From: an uncultured Salinicoccus sp.
Lineage (GTDB): Bacteria; Bacillota; Bacilli; Staphylococcales; Salinicoccaceae
DNA length: 64,000 nt
Assembly (NCBI GenBank): GCA_947494965.1
Contig: CANLWV010000002.1
Span: forward strand, 62,001-126,000
Direction: 5' to 3'
The notes under the pieces were generated by a model that had not been told where the DNA came from, did not search any database, and saw only the letters and a program-made list of their open reading frames with translations. Position 1 is the first letter of the stretch; the number at the start of each line of letters is the position of its first letter. This document shows positions 52,168 through 60,061 of the stretch, in pieces. A program made the position numbers and the translations under genes.

Positions 52168-52267
52168 ACTTACACCTCCTAATATAAAATAAGACACGCC
52201 ATCTGCAGGTGGATAGTAATCGCTTGAACCTGCAACTGAGCGGTTGATGTTTACATTATCACCAACC
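52168..52267 (-). promoter_or_regulatory. L21 leader RNA of rplU
   Basis: The 100-base untranslated leader contains a hairpin GCAGGT/ACCTGC (52205-52210 with 52228-52233) extended by flanking pairs, with a loop of about 17 bases, and ends at the ribosome binding site. It matches the described L21 leader of low-GC Gram-positives by position and general form. Likely autogenous control of rplU-prp-rpmA. Confidence 0.7.
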
Positions 52268-52272
52268 TCTGC

Positions 52273-52301
52273 ATTATACCAGCAGCAGATGGTGCTGTCA
52301 A
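52273..52301 (-). promoter_or_regulatory. Consensus promoter of rplU-prp-rpmA
   Basis: A perfect sigma-A promoter: TTGACA (52296-52301), 17 bases and TATAAT (52273-52278), minus strand. The -35 overlaps the mreD stop codon. Confidence 0.93.
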
Positions 52302-52816
52302 TCCTGCTTGAGGAGTTCCTTCCTGACCCTAGCGACTTTGCGTGCCACGACAAAAACAATCAAAAAGAGCAGCGCATTGATGAGCATGCTCGGCACCGCC
52401 CTGAGGGCCGCATAATCAAACAATGGCATATTGATCATGCCGAGTACAGAAAAGATTGCATATATATAGGCATCGTAGAAGAAAATCAGCAGGAGTACGA
52501 CAAATGCCATGGCGACGAAATCTCTATGGAAGACCCGGAAGGCGGTGTGCATAAATACAACGAACGCCACCATTCCGAAGGTATGTATGCCATAGAGGGA
52601 CCCTATGTAGATGTCGAGCATTACTCCGAAGACCACCGCCAAAAATATTCCCATCCTTGACCCTACATAGATCGACAGCAGCAATATGAAGATAAGCAGG
52701 GTGCGGGGCACAAAATAGACCGTCACTCCACTGATAGACGCCGGACTGAATTCTGCAAAGGTAAAGTCGATATACATGAATAGGAATGCACAGAGGAAAA
52801 TCATAAGTGTTCTCAT
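52298..52816 (-). CDS. mreD: Rod shape-determining protein MreD
   Basis: A polytopic membrane protein of 172 residues with about five hydrophobic segments, starting [20 protein letters not shown]. Works with MreC in cell-wall elongation. It starts just after the mreC stop, with GGAGG upstream. mreB is not here; cocci of this family keep mreCD without mreB. Confidence 0.9.
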   Translation of the reverse strand: MRTLMIFLCAFLFMYIDFTFAEFSPASISGVTVYFVPRTLLIFILLLSIYVGSRMGIFLAVVFGVMLDIYIGSLYGIHTFGMVAFVVFMHTAFRVFHRDFVAMAFVVLLLIFFYDAYIYAIFSVLGMINMPLFDYAALRAVPSMLINALLFLIVFVVARKVARVRKELLKQD

Positions 52817-52817
52817 A

Positions 52818-53666
52818 TTATTCCTCCATTGACTCCGGATTTCTTTTGATGACATGGACAAGGTCGATATCATCCATATTACTGTTCAGCTGCACATAGG
52901 CATTTTGACTCAAACCATACTCGTCGTTTTCGACTTCAACTATTTTGCCAATGATCAGACCTTCCGGCAGGCTCCCCACCAGACCGCTCGTGAAGACTTC
53001 ATCGCCGCGTTCAAGCCCGCTGCGGTTTTTAATGTTCTCGACCACAAGCAGGTTGCGTTCATCATCAAACCTGCGGATATTGCCATATGCTGTATCATCT
53101 TCATGGGTAACTTGAACTGAGAGGTTATTGCCTGCTGACGAGGTCGTCAGCATTTCGACATAGCTTGAGCCGCCGTTAGCCCTGACTACGGTCCCCACCA
53201 GGCCTTCGGTGGTCATCACCGCCATGCCTTCCTTTATGCCGTCCGATTCCCCTTTATCAATGGTGAAGTTATCCATCCACTGGTCAGGTGACCTTGAGAT
53301 CACACGGGCGTCGACACTTTCGTAGGAGCGTCTGGAACTGACATCCAGAGTTTCCCTCAATTCCTCGTTCTCCGCTTCAAGACCTTCTAGATCTGCTTGC
53401 ATCTGCGGCAGCATTTCAAGCTGTGCATGTAGTTTCTCGTTCTCTTCAACAGCATTGAAACTGGCGGAGATCTTATTGATGATGCCACCTATGAATCCGA
53501 CCGGCGCGTCTATGACGACTTGCGAACCTGCTGTCAGATCGCCGGTGAACTGCTCCGCCTTAGTGACGGAATTCCGATCCGTCATCGAGAAACCTATTAG
53601 AAGTATTAATACAATAATGCCAAAAAGTATGATCAGCATACGATTACGGTTGAAAAGCCTGTTCAC
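52818..53666 (-). CDS. mreC: Cell shape protein MreC
   Basis: 282 residues: an N-terminal transmembrane helix (about 10-28), a coiled coil (about 65-115) and a two-barrel extracellular domain with VISRSPDQWMDNFTIDKGESDGIKEGMAV and GDEVFTSGLVGSLPEGLIIGKI. Start codon GTG at 53666 with GGAGG nine bases upstream. In Staphylococcus the upstream neighbour is radC; here a 4-kb methionine module intervenes. Confidence 0.94.
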   Translation of the reverse strand: MNRLFNRNRMLIILFGIIVLILLIGFSMTDRNSVTKAEQFTGDLTAGSQVVIDAPVGFIGGIINKISASFNAVEENEKLHAQLEMLPQMQADLEGLEAENEELRETLDVSSRRSYESVDARVISRSPDQWMDNFTIDKGESDGIKEGMAVMTTEGLVGTVVRANGGSSYVEMLTTSSAGNNLSVQVTHEDDTAYGNIRRFDDERNLLVVENIKNRSGLERGDEVFTSGLVGSLPEGLIIGKIVEVENDEYGLSQNAYVQLNSNMDDIDLVHVIKRNPESMEE

Positions 53667-53704
53667 GATCGAGCGCCTCCATTGATTGTTGATATCTGAT
53701 TAAA

Positions 53705-53733
53705 AGAATACCACAATAAAGCACTGCTGATAA
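53705..53733 (-). promoter_or_regulatory. Possible promoter of mreCD
   Basis: An extended -10 TGGTATTCT (53705-53713 on the minus strand) has a weak -35 TTATCA 17 bases upstream of TATTCT. Confidence 0.45.
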
Positions 53734-53742
53734 AGGATATGT

Positions 53743-53774
53743 AAATAAAAAGGAGAGGCCCGAGGGGCCTCTCC
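53743..53774 (-). terminator. Terminator of the metNIQ-aminotransferase operon
   Basis: On the minus strand GGAGAGGCCCC-TC-GGGCCTCTCC is followed by TTTTTATTT. Confidence 0.88.
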
Positions 53775-53798
53775 ATAACAGATAAGATAATAATATAT

Positions 53799-53875
53799 AT
53801 GATATCTAGAACAGTAAGTATACATGTTCTATCAAAGGCTTTGTAGATGACATAATCATCAACAGCCTGTTATGT
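53799..53875. repeat. Structured repeat element, copy 1
   Basis: A 77-base element similar to one at 57912-58006, same orientation. On the plus strand the order is ATGATATCTAGA, hairpin 1 (TAGAACA/TGTTCTA), TATCAAAGG, then a second helix (AGGCT/AGCCT) enclosing a GATGA/TCATC hairpin, then TTATGT. It lies 67 bases after the aminotransferase stop and 24 bases before the operon terminator, so on the minus strand it is in the 3' untranslated region. A promoter-like TTGAAA-17-TAACAT (53895-53923, minus) could also start it as a separate RNA. Function unknown. Confidence 0.65.
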
Positions 53876-53941
53876 CGTTTTCATTACAATTATTATGTTA
53901 CATGTTTAATTGTATGCTTTCAAGGGGATAAAGGAGATTAT

Positions 53942-55108
53942 TTAATGTAAAATGCCATCTTTCCATAAATTCTGAAGCTTTTTGAAGCGTTCGACCACTT
54001 CTTTCAGCTGGGTGTCTTCCACAGCAAGGGATATGCGGATGTAATATTTTCCGCGCGAGCCGAATGGAATTCCCGGAGTGACAAGGATGGAACATTCATG
54101 GAGCAGGTAGGCTTTAAACGTCTCTCCATCAAACCCCTCCGGCACACGGATCCAGCCGAATATCCCCCCTTTAATCGGATTGATTGGAATACCCATATCC
54201 AATAATGCTTCTGTGACCAGATGGCTCCTTTTGGAGAAAGTATCCTCCTGGACGGGCAGAATATCCCCGGCATGTCGGAGTGCTGCTGTAGATGCCTCCT
54301 GCACCACGCCCCACATGCCCGTTTGTGTATGGTCCTGATAAGTGTTGATTGCATTGATCATTTCCTTATTTCCTACAGCAAAACCCGAACGGAATCCAGA
54401 CATGTTGAACCCTTTCGAGAGGGAATATATTTCAATCGCACAGTCAAGGCTGCCTTCACTCTGGAGTATGCTTGGGTGTTTCCCATCAAATGAAAACGGG
54501 GCGTAGGCAAAATCATGGAGGATGCAGGTGCCTGTCCCTTTAAATCGCTCTATCGTACGATCGAAAAATTCGCGGTCCGCAACTGCGCCAAGGGGGTTTG
54601 AGGGATAATTCAAGTATATCAGCCGCGCATTTGCCTGCTCCTGGTCATCCAATGCATTGTAATCCGGCAGATAGCCGTTTTCTGCAAGAAGCGGCAGATC
54701 ATATACCACCCCTTTCGCCAATTCAACACCGGCTGTATAATCTGGGTAGCCTGGGTTCGGCAGATAGACGCCTTCCCCCGGCTCGATGAACATCATCGGA
54801 AACTGCACCAGGGCACTCTTGGTGCCGTACAGCAGTGCGATATTATCCGCTTCCAGTTCCACCCCATACTCCTGCCTATAGAAATCGATGATCGCATCCT
54901 TGAACGACTGTTTCCCCCTGAATTGTCCGTATCGCTGATTTTCCGGCTGATAAAGTGCCTCGGCCGCGCGCTTCAGGATGGGTTCAGGGGTCTCGGCATC
55001 TGGGATGCCAACTGCGAGATTGATCAGCGGAAGGGGACCAGATGGTGCCTCCCCGGCCATAGCCGTCTTGAAATAACTGTCAGGAATGCTCGAGAGTAGT
55101 TTATTCAT
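53942..55108 (-). CDS. PLP-dependent class I/II aminotransferase
   Basis: 388 residues, fold type I. PLP lysine in YSLSKGFNMSGFRSGFAVG (about 235), with the substrate/PLP contacts YGTKSALVQ, NPGYPDYTAG, YLNYPSNPLGAV and LHDFAYAPF. Resembles LL-diaminopimelate- and methionine-type aminotransferases. Co-transcription with metNIQ under a SAM-I riboswitch suggests the last step of methionine salvage (amination of KMTB) or methionine breakdown, by inference. The start is the ATG at 55108, with AAGGAG seven bases upstream; an ATG at 55114 is the alternative. Confidence 0.88.
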   Translation of the reverse strand: MNKLLSSIPDSYFKTAMAGEAPSGPLPLINLAVGIPDAETPEPILKRAAEALYQPENQRYGQFRGKQSFKDAIIDFYRQEYGVELEADNIALLYGTKSALVQFPMMFIEPGEGVYLPNPGYPDYTAGVELAKGVVYDLPLLAENGYLPDYNALDDQEQANARLIYLNYPSNPLGAVADREFFDRTIERFKGTGTCILHDFAYAPFSFDGKHPSILQSEGSLDCAIEIYSLSKGFNMSGFRSGFAVGNKEMINAINTYQDHTQTGMWGVVQEASTAALRHAGDILPVQEDTFSKRSHLVTEALLDMGIPINPIKGGIFGWIRVPEGFDGETFKAYLLHECSILVTPGIPFGSRGKYYIRISLAVEDTQLKEVVERFKKLQNLWKDGILH

Positions 55109-55110
55109 CT

Positions 55111-55914
55111 TCATTCTCCTTCTGGTTTATCGAATCCTTTGAACTGCTCGTCTATCGTCTGTTTGAAATGTTCCGACTTAACAGCTTCGATGAGGTCTTC
55201 TGCCATTTTGCTGTCTTTATCCGAAGCATTTACGACAATCTGATTCCTGTAATTCTCATTCATATCTTCAAGCTGGAGCGCATCGGCGAGATCCATTCCG
55301 CTTGCCAGCGCAAAGTTCCCCGGCACGAGCGATAATCCGATCTGATCGACACTTCTCGGCAGCTGCCCTGAATCCTGGTAGACGAATTCCAGATTTTTAT
55401 TGTTCTTTAATATATCCTTCTCTTCTATCGCAAGTAGGTTTGCATCTTCTGCAACCTCAATCAGACCGGCATCCATAAGCGTCTGGAACCCCCTCGAGGA
55501 ATTGACGGGATCTAGAGGCAACGCCACTTCACTGCCGTTTTCTATTTCATCCAATGAATCATATTCGCTGGAATAGAGTCCCATAGGCGCAGTCGGCACT
55601 TGTATGAGGTTATGGAAATCCGTCCCGTTCTCCTTATTGAAGTCAGCCATGAACGATTTGTTCTGATAAAGGTTCGCGTCCAGATCTCCATTATCTAAAG
55701 CATTGTTCGGTTGGATGTAGTCGGTGTACTCCACAAGCTCCACCGTGTAGCCTTGTTCTTCCAAGGCCGGCTTCAATGCAAAGTTCACCATGTCGCTGTA
55801 GGGACCGGTGGAAGCGCCGATCGTGATCACTTCCCCCTCCCCTTCGTAGAGCAGTGCGCTGCTTCCTATGATGACAGCAAGTGTTGACGCAAGGAATATC
55901 AGTATCCCACGCAT
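55111..55914 (-). CDS. metQ: MetQ-type methionine-binding protein without lipobox
   Basis: An NlpA/MetQ family substrate-binding protein of 267 residues. The mature-region signatures are ITIGASTGPYSDMVNFALKPALEEQGY and DYIQPNNALDNGDLDANLYQN. The N-terminal 22 residues are hydrophobic, but no cysteine is present, so it cannot be a lipoprotein like its relatives. It may stay anchored by the uncleaved helix. The start is well supported by AGGAGAGGA. Last transporter gene of metN-metI-metQ. Confidence 0.93.
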   Translation of the reverse strand: MRGILIFLASTLAVIIGSSALLYEGEGEVITIGASTGPYSDMVNFALKPALEEQGYTVELVEYTDYIQPNNALDNGDLDANLYQNKSFMADFNKENGTDFHNLIQVPTAPMGLYSSEYDSLDEIENGSEVALPLDPVNSSRGFQTLMDAGLIEVAEDANLLAIEEKDILKNNKNLEFVYQDSGQLPRSVDQIGLSLVPGNFALASGMDLADALQLEDMNENYRNQIVVNASDKDSKMAEDLIEAVKSEHFKQTIDEQFKGFDKPEGE

Positions 55915-55915
55915 A

Positions 55916-56575
55916 TCAGTTCCTCTCCTCTCTTTGGCTCAAATAATCCCCGATTATCTGGATGAGTTGGACAATTATAATCAGAATGACGACAGTCGCG
56001 ATCATCGTCACGGTGTCGTAGCGGTAGTACCCATATCGTATCGCAAGGTCTCCGATGCCGCCCCCGCCGACGACACCTGCTGTGGCGCTGAAGGCGACGA
56101 TGGTGATGATCGTCAGCGTAATCGCCTGGGTGATTCCCCGCTTCGCTTCCGGAATCAACACATCCGTAATGATCAGCCAGAGTGATGCGCCCCCGGCAAT
56201 GCTCGCTTCAATCACACCTTTATCCACTCCATTGAAGCTTGTCTCCACCAGTCTCGCAAACAGCGGAATGGCAGCTAAAGAGAGCGCCACACTGGCAAAT
56301 ACCGGCCCGTGGGAACTGTTTGTCAGCCAAGTCGCAATCGGCATGATCGCCACAATCAATATGATGAAAGGGAACGACCGGATCACGTTGGTCAACGCCC
56401 CCAAGAACTGGTTCAGCGGTTTTATTCTATAGAGCAGCGGATTGGCGGTCACATACAACAATATACCGAGCGGGAGCCCAAGCAACACCGCAAAGAATAT
56501 GGATATCGAGACCATCAGGGTCGTTTCGAGCAGTGCCCGGTATAACAGCGGTGTAATTTCTATCAGTCTATCCAT
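55916..56575 (-). CDS. metI: Methionine ABC transporter permease MetI
   Basis: 219 residues with about five transmembrane helices and the permease EAA loop (VDKGVIEASIAGGASLWLIITDVLIPEAKRGI, about 135-165). It overlaps metN by eight bases and precedes metQ by one base. It forms the membrane channel driven by MetN. Confidence 0.95.
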   Translation of the reverse strand: MDRLIEITPLLYRALLETTLMVSISIFFAVLLGLPLGILLYVTANPLLYRIKPLNQFLGALTNVIRSFPFIILIVAIMPIATWLTNSSHGPVFASVALSLAAIPLFARLVETSFNGVDKGVIEASIAGGASLWLIITDVLIPEAKRGITQAITLTIITIVAFSATAGVVGGGGIGDLAIRYGYYRYDTVTMIATVVILIIIVQLIQIIGDYLSQREERN

Positions 56576-57581
56576 ATATTTCAGCCCTCTCTATTCCTTT
56601 TGAGTCGTCGATGAATTGCTTCAATCTAGTGATCTCTTCCTGTCTGCCTTTGATGTGGAGCATCAGAAATCCAAGGGGCATATCCTGGATGTATTCGATT
56701 CTGCCGTTCAAAATGCTTATATCGCAGTCAAAATGACGGTAGAGTTGGTTTACATAGTTCGCTTCCGCATGTTCATTCAGGAATTTGATGGTGATCACTT
56801 CAGACTCGCTGTTCAGTTCGATGTGCGGGGGGATAATGAAATCGTATATATCCTGAACAAACCCCTTCGTCACTTCGTGTTCTGGATGGCTGAAGATCGC
56901 GTAGACGTCATCCATCTCCACAATCTCCCCTGCCGTCATCACGCCCACACGGTCAGCAACCTCTTTGATGACCTCCATCTCATGGGTAATCAATACAATG
57001 GTGATCCCCAGCTCCTTGTTGATCTTCTTAAGCAGTTTCAGAATCGTCTTTGTCGTATCAGGATCGAGCGCGCTCGTCGCTTCGTCACATAAAAGCACTT
57101 CAGGATCATTGGCCAATGCCCGTGCAATGCCGACACGCTGCTTCTGTCCGCCACTTAAATTTTTAGGATAGTTGTCCATCTTGTCGCCTAAGCCCACAAG
57201 CGCCAGCAGCTCCTCAATACGCGAGGGCACTTTCTTCTTATCGTAACTGCTCGCCTTCAACACAAATTCTATGTTCTGGTAGACAGTTTTAGTTTCAATC
57301 AGATTGAACTGCTGGAATATCATGCCGATCTTCTGACGTTTTATACGCAGGTCCCTTCCTACCAACTTCTCCAAATCCGTTCCATTAACATTGATGCTGC
57401 CGGTAGTCGGCTGCTCCAGCAAGTTGATCAGGCGGAGCAGAGTACTCTTCCCCGCCCCACTGAAGCCGATCAGACCGAAGATTTCTCCCTCACGAATGGA
57501 GAGGGTCGTCTTTTTCAGTGCTTCTATCCTTTTCCCTTTAACAAAATATTCCTTAGAGACATCGGTAATTTCAATAGCCAC
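56568..57581 (-). CDS. metN: Methionine ABC transporter ATPase MetN
   Basis: 337 residues. Walker A LIGFSGAGKSTLLR (about 38), Q-loop in MIFQQFNLIE, signature LSGGQKQRVGIARAL (about 143), Walker B VLLCDEATSALDP. The C-terminal NIL domain (about 262-337), which binds methionine and shuts off transport, is present. First gene of the operon, under the SAM-I riboswitch. Confidence 0.96.
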   Translation of the reverse strand: MAIEITDVSKEYFVKGKRIEALKKTTLSIREGEIFGLIGFSGAGKSTLLRLINLLEQPTTGSINVNGTDLEKLVGRDLRIKRQKIGMIFQQFNLIETKTVYQNIEFVLKASSYDKKKVPSRIEELLALVGLGDKMDNYPKNLSGGQKQRVGIARALANDPEVLLCDEATSALDPDTTKTILKLLKKINKELGITIVLITHEMEVIKEVADRVGVMTAGEIVEMDDVYAIFSHPEHEVTKGFVQDIYDFIIPPHIELNSESEVITIKFLNEHAEANYVNQLYRHFDCDISILNGRIEYIQDMPLGFLMLHIKGRQEEITRLKQFIDDSKGIERAEIYG

Positions 57582-57601
57582 GCCACCACATCCTTTTTAT
57601 A

Positions 57602-57747
57602 TTAAAAACAAAAAGCCATCTGCTGAATGCAAATGGCTTAAAGATATCTATCTGCCAAGCATCAGCTTGTAGGATTTAGCACAGTACCATAACAGCCTGT
57701 TGCTGAAGCTTCATAGGGCCCAATCCCTCCACTTCTCTGGATAAATG
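57602..57747 (-). promoter_or_regulatory. SAM-I riboswitch (S box) of metNIQ
   Basis: The minus strand shows TTATCCAGAGAAGTGGAGGGA, CCCTATGAAGC, CAGCAAC and GGTACTGTGCTAAATCC in the S-box order. P1 forms from ATTTATC and GATAGAT. The expression platform is the terminator AAGCCATTTGC/GCAGATGGCTTTTTG at 57602-57640. High SAM should end transcription before metN. Confidence 0.94.
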
Positions 57748-57767
57748 TATTTAATTGAATGAATCTC

Positions 57768-57796
57768 ACTTTACTCGAGAAAAAATGAATTGTCAA
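57768..57796 (-). promoter_or_regulatory. Promoter of the metNIQ operon
   Basis: TTGACA (57791-57796), 17 bases, TAAAGT (57768-57773), minus strand, about 20 bases before the S-box aptamer. Confidence 0.75.
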
Positions 57797-57871
57797 TATT
57801 TTATTAATAATTAATCTTTTATTTTTGTTTTCTATGGATAATGATACTGAGAGTCTCAGATCAGAGGAATT

Positions 57872-57899
57872 CATAACAGGGCGATGGCATCACCCTGTT
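57872..57899. terminator. Hairpin between the met promoter and repeat copy 2
   Basis: AACAGGG-CGATGGCATCA-CCCTGTT is a strong stem with a TTTT tract on the plus strand and a weak one on the minus strand. It lies where a terminator of the 120-residue gene would be expected. A short palindrome TGAGAGTCTCA is nearby at 57847-57857. Confidence 0.5.
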
Positions 57900-57911
57900 T
57901 TACTCATAAAT

Positions 57912-58006
57912 ATGATATCTAGATTCTAAACAATACATAGAATCTATCAAAGGATGATGGACCTACCATTATTTAAAAATGTTGCGCAATAACATCCTTA
58001 TTATGT
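57912..58006. repeat. Structured repeat element, copy 2
   Basis: A 95-base element in the same orientation as copy 1. Shared blocks are ATGATATCTAGA, a loop with TAA..ATACAT, TCTATCAAAGG and, at the end, TTATGT. Hairpin 1 is TAGATTCT/AGAATCTA instead of TAGAACA/TGTTCTA; the second helix is AAGGATG/CATCCTT instead of AGGCT/AGCCT and encloses ATGG/CCAT and TTGC/GCAA hairpins. It lies 45 bases after the stop of the 120-residue gene and 12 bases before a hairpin. Confidence 0.65.
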
Positions 58007-58050
58007 AAAACTTAAATCTCTTTCTGCATCATTCGACCACTTTGTTAATA

Positions 58051-58413
58051 TTACCAATTTGATGTGTAGTAAAGAGTGAATCGATTATAATCTATAAATT
58101 TGGCATGGTAAAAATCTGATGCAGCTTGATTAATATGGTTATGATAAATCTTGTCATATTCGTATGAACCGAAAAATGGCCCCTTATAAACAGGGAGCAA
58201 CACCTCAGCTTTTTCAGGATTGTATCTAATTTCATTTAATAATATATATAACTTGCTAACGGTTTCTACTTCAATTTCTACTTTCCCACAGTTTTCTAAA
58301 GAGAAATTATCTACAAAATACCCTTGAAGAGCGTTAAATTTCCTATAATAACTATATTCTATAAATTCTTGTGTTTCATTATCTTCAAGATATAAATACA
58401 TATCCAAACCCAT
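58051..58413 (-). CDS. Phage-type hypothetical protein (MGLDMYL family)
   Basis: 120 residues, cytoplasmic. The N-terminal MGLDMYLYL, an aromatic YSYYRKFNALQGYF segment and the later KAEVLLPVYKGPFFGSYEYD resemble, from memory, a family of small hypothetical proteins found mainly in phages and mobile elements. No catalytic motif is evident. GAGGGG lies nine bases before the ATG. The gene is richer in AT than the surrounding backbone. It sits between repeat copy 2 and radC, which supports past insertion at this site. Confidence 0.72.
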   Translation of the reverse strand: MGLDMYLYLEDNETQEFIEYSYYRKFNALQGYFVDNFSLENCGKVEIEVETVSKLYILLNEIRYNPEKAEVLLPVYKGPFFGSYEYDKIYHNHINQAASDFYHAKFIDYNRFTLYYTSNW

Positions 58414-58431
58414 TATATCGTTCCCCTCTAG

Positions 58432-59109
58432 CTATTTAATTACATTCATCTCTTTCAAGCTAATATATTTACCAGATCCAATAATTATATGATCTAAAAA
58501 GTCAACGCCAATCATTTCCCCACATTCATACAAACGTTTTGTAACCTCGATATCTTCTCTCGAAGGCGAAGGGTCACCACTAGGATGATTATGTACACAT
58601 ATTATCGCGGCAGCGCTCCTCTTTATCGCTTCTTTATATACCTCCCTAGGATGTACTATTGAAGTATTCAAAGACCCTTTAAACATGGTTTCTTGGTGGA
58701 TAACCATATTTTTGGTAGATAGATATAAAACTACAAAATGTTCTTGTTGATAATATCTCATCTTTTCCATAAGTAGTTTACTCACATCATCTGGGCTTTT
58801 TATGTAAAGATCTTCCTCTAATGAATGTGTATGCATTCTTATTGCTAGTTCAATAACTGCTAATATGGTTATTGCTTTTGCTTCCCCAATACCTTTAATG
58901 CTGATTAGTTCATGGTAGGTAAGATCACGCAGTTCACGAACAGATTTCATATCTTTTATGATTCTGTTTGCAATTCCAATACTAGACTCCTCTTTGTGGC
59001 CGGTATTGATGATTATCCCAAGCAATTCTTGGTTGGTAAGCTTGTCAGGTCCATAAATCATCAGTCGTTCTCTTGGTTTATCCGAAAAGTGCATCTCTTT
59101 AATTAACAT
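58432..59109 (-). CDS. radC: RadC family JAB-domain protein
   Basis: 225 residues. The N-terminal helix-hairpin-helix part (LISIKGIGEAKAITILAVIELA) precedes a JAMM metalloprotease-like domain with CVHNHPSGDPSPSREDIEVTKRL and the upstream Glu region (HPREVYKEAIKRSA). All metal ligands are present. The name comes from an old DNA-repair assignment that was later disputed; the true role is unknown. It lies two bases after comC. Confidence 0.93.
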   Translation of the reverse strand: MLIKEMHFSDKPRERLMIYGPDKLTNQELLGIIINTGHKEESSIGIANRIIKDMKSVRELRDLTYHELISIKGIGEAKAITILAVIELAIRMHTHSLEEDLYIKSPDDVSKLLMEKMRYYQQEHFVVLYLSTKNMVIHQETMFKGSLNTSIVHPREVYKEAIKRSAAAIICVHNHPSGDPSPSREDIEVTKRLYECGEMIGVDFLDHIIIGSGKYISLKEMNVIK

Positions 59110-59111
59110 TC

Positions 59112-59828
59112 TTATAGGAAGCCTCCAAAATATATAGAATTCAAATCATCATATAACAAAAATGAAAGTATAATAGCCGTAGTAATAAATGGAACCAGAG
59201 GGATCTTAACGGGTAACTTTGTTTTATAGAAATGCAGTATTATTACAAATAACCCTCCAATCAAATAGGTAAGAAGTAAGCTATAAATAAAGAAGTTGAC
59301 AGGGGTAATCAAAGTGATTACTGTAAACAATTTTATATCGCCATATCCTATTGATTCTGAAAATAAATAAAAGAATAGATGCAAAATTAAAATTATACAA
59401 ATGTCCTGAAATGGTTCTAAATAATAAAGATCTGTTAAAAATAGTCCAGCAACTAAAAATATAAGATTCATGTGATTTGGTATTTTTAAATTTTTTCTAT
59501 CATAGATTGAAAGCGGCAACAAAATTGTAATCATCAAATAATATAATGTGAGGTCTTTGAGAGAAAGATTAAAATAAATGGGCAGTAAATAAAGAAGTAT
59601 TACTAAAATTTCACAGACTATAAAACTGTTATCGATTTTCCCTTTACAATAGGAACATTTTCCCTTAAGCAAAATAAAACTCATTACCGGAATTAGCTCA
59701 TAAGGCTTTAAGCTCTGAAAACATAAATCACATCTACTTCTACGATATAAAATCGAAATGTTATCGGATGCAGTTACAGCATATATAAATGATGCGCAGA
59801 TACCTCCAAGAATAATTATAAAAAACAT
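59112..59828 (-). CDS. comC: Prepilin peptidase ComC (A24 family)
   Basis: 238 residues, polytopic. It has the zinc site CDLCFQSL and CSYCKGK in the N-terminal methylase-like region (about 34-70). The two catalytic aspartates are in LPLSIYDRKNLKIPN and SIGYGDIKLFT. It processes ComG pseudopilins for DNA uptake, complementing comEA-EC in this window. The start is the ATG at 59828 (GAGGTGA upstream); a GTG at 59849 is less likely. The coding bias is strongly AT-rich. Confidence 0.9.
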   Translation of the reverse strand: MFFIIILGGICASFIYAVTASDNISILYRRSRCDLCFQSLKPYELIPVMSFILLKGKCSYCKGKIDNSFIVCEILVILLYLLPIYFNLSLKDLTLYYLMITILLPLSIYDRKNLKIPNHMNLIFLVAGLFLTDLYYLEPFQDICIILILHLFFYLFSESIGYGDIKLFTVITLITPVNFFIYSLLLTYLIGGLFVIILHFYKTKLPVKIPLVPFITTAIILSFLLYDDLNSIYFGGFL

Positions 59829-60061
59829 AGCATCACCTCTTCCTGACACTATATTAGCTTCATAATCATTTTTAGTAAAAATGCAATAATCATATATAAC
59901 GGTTTGAAAGTCACTAAAAAGGTGATTTTGGATTAATAATCATGTAGTTTTTATTTAATATGCCATATTCACAACTATTTCTTCATGCTACTAGCTTCTT
60001 CTAAAACCTTCAGCTTAATTTTAAGAGAACTAATATATCAACCTTGAGTTCGGTTTGAGAA

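Noticed and set aside
55969-55983. GGACAATTATAATC resembling the Rrf2 operator
   Set aside because: It lies inside metI coding sequence and lacks the second half-site.
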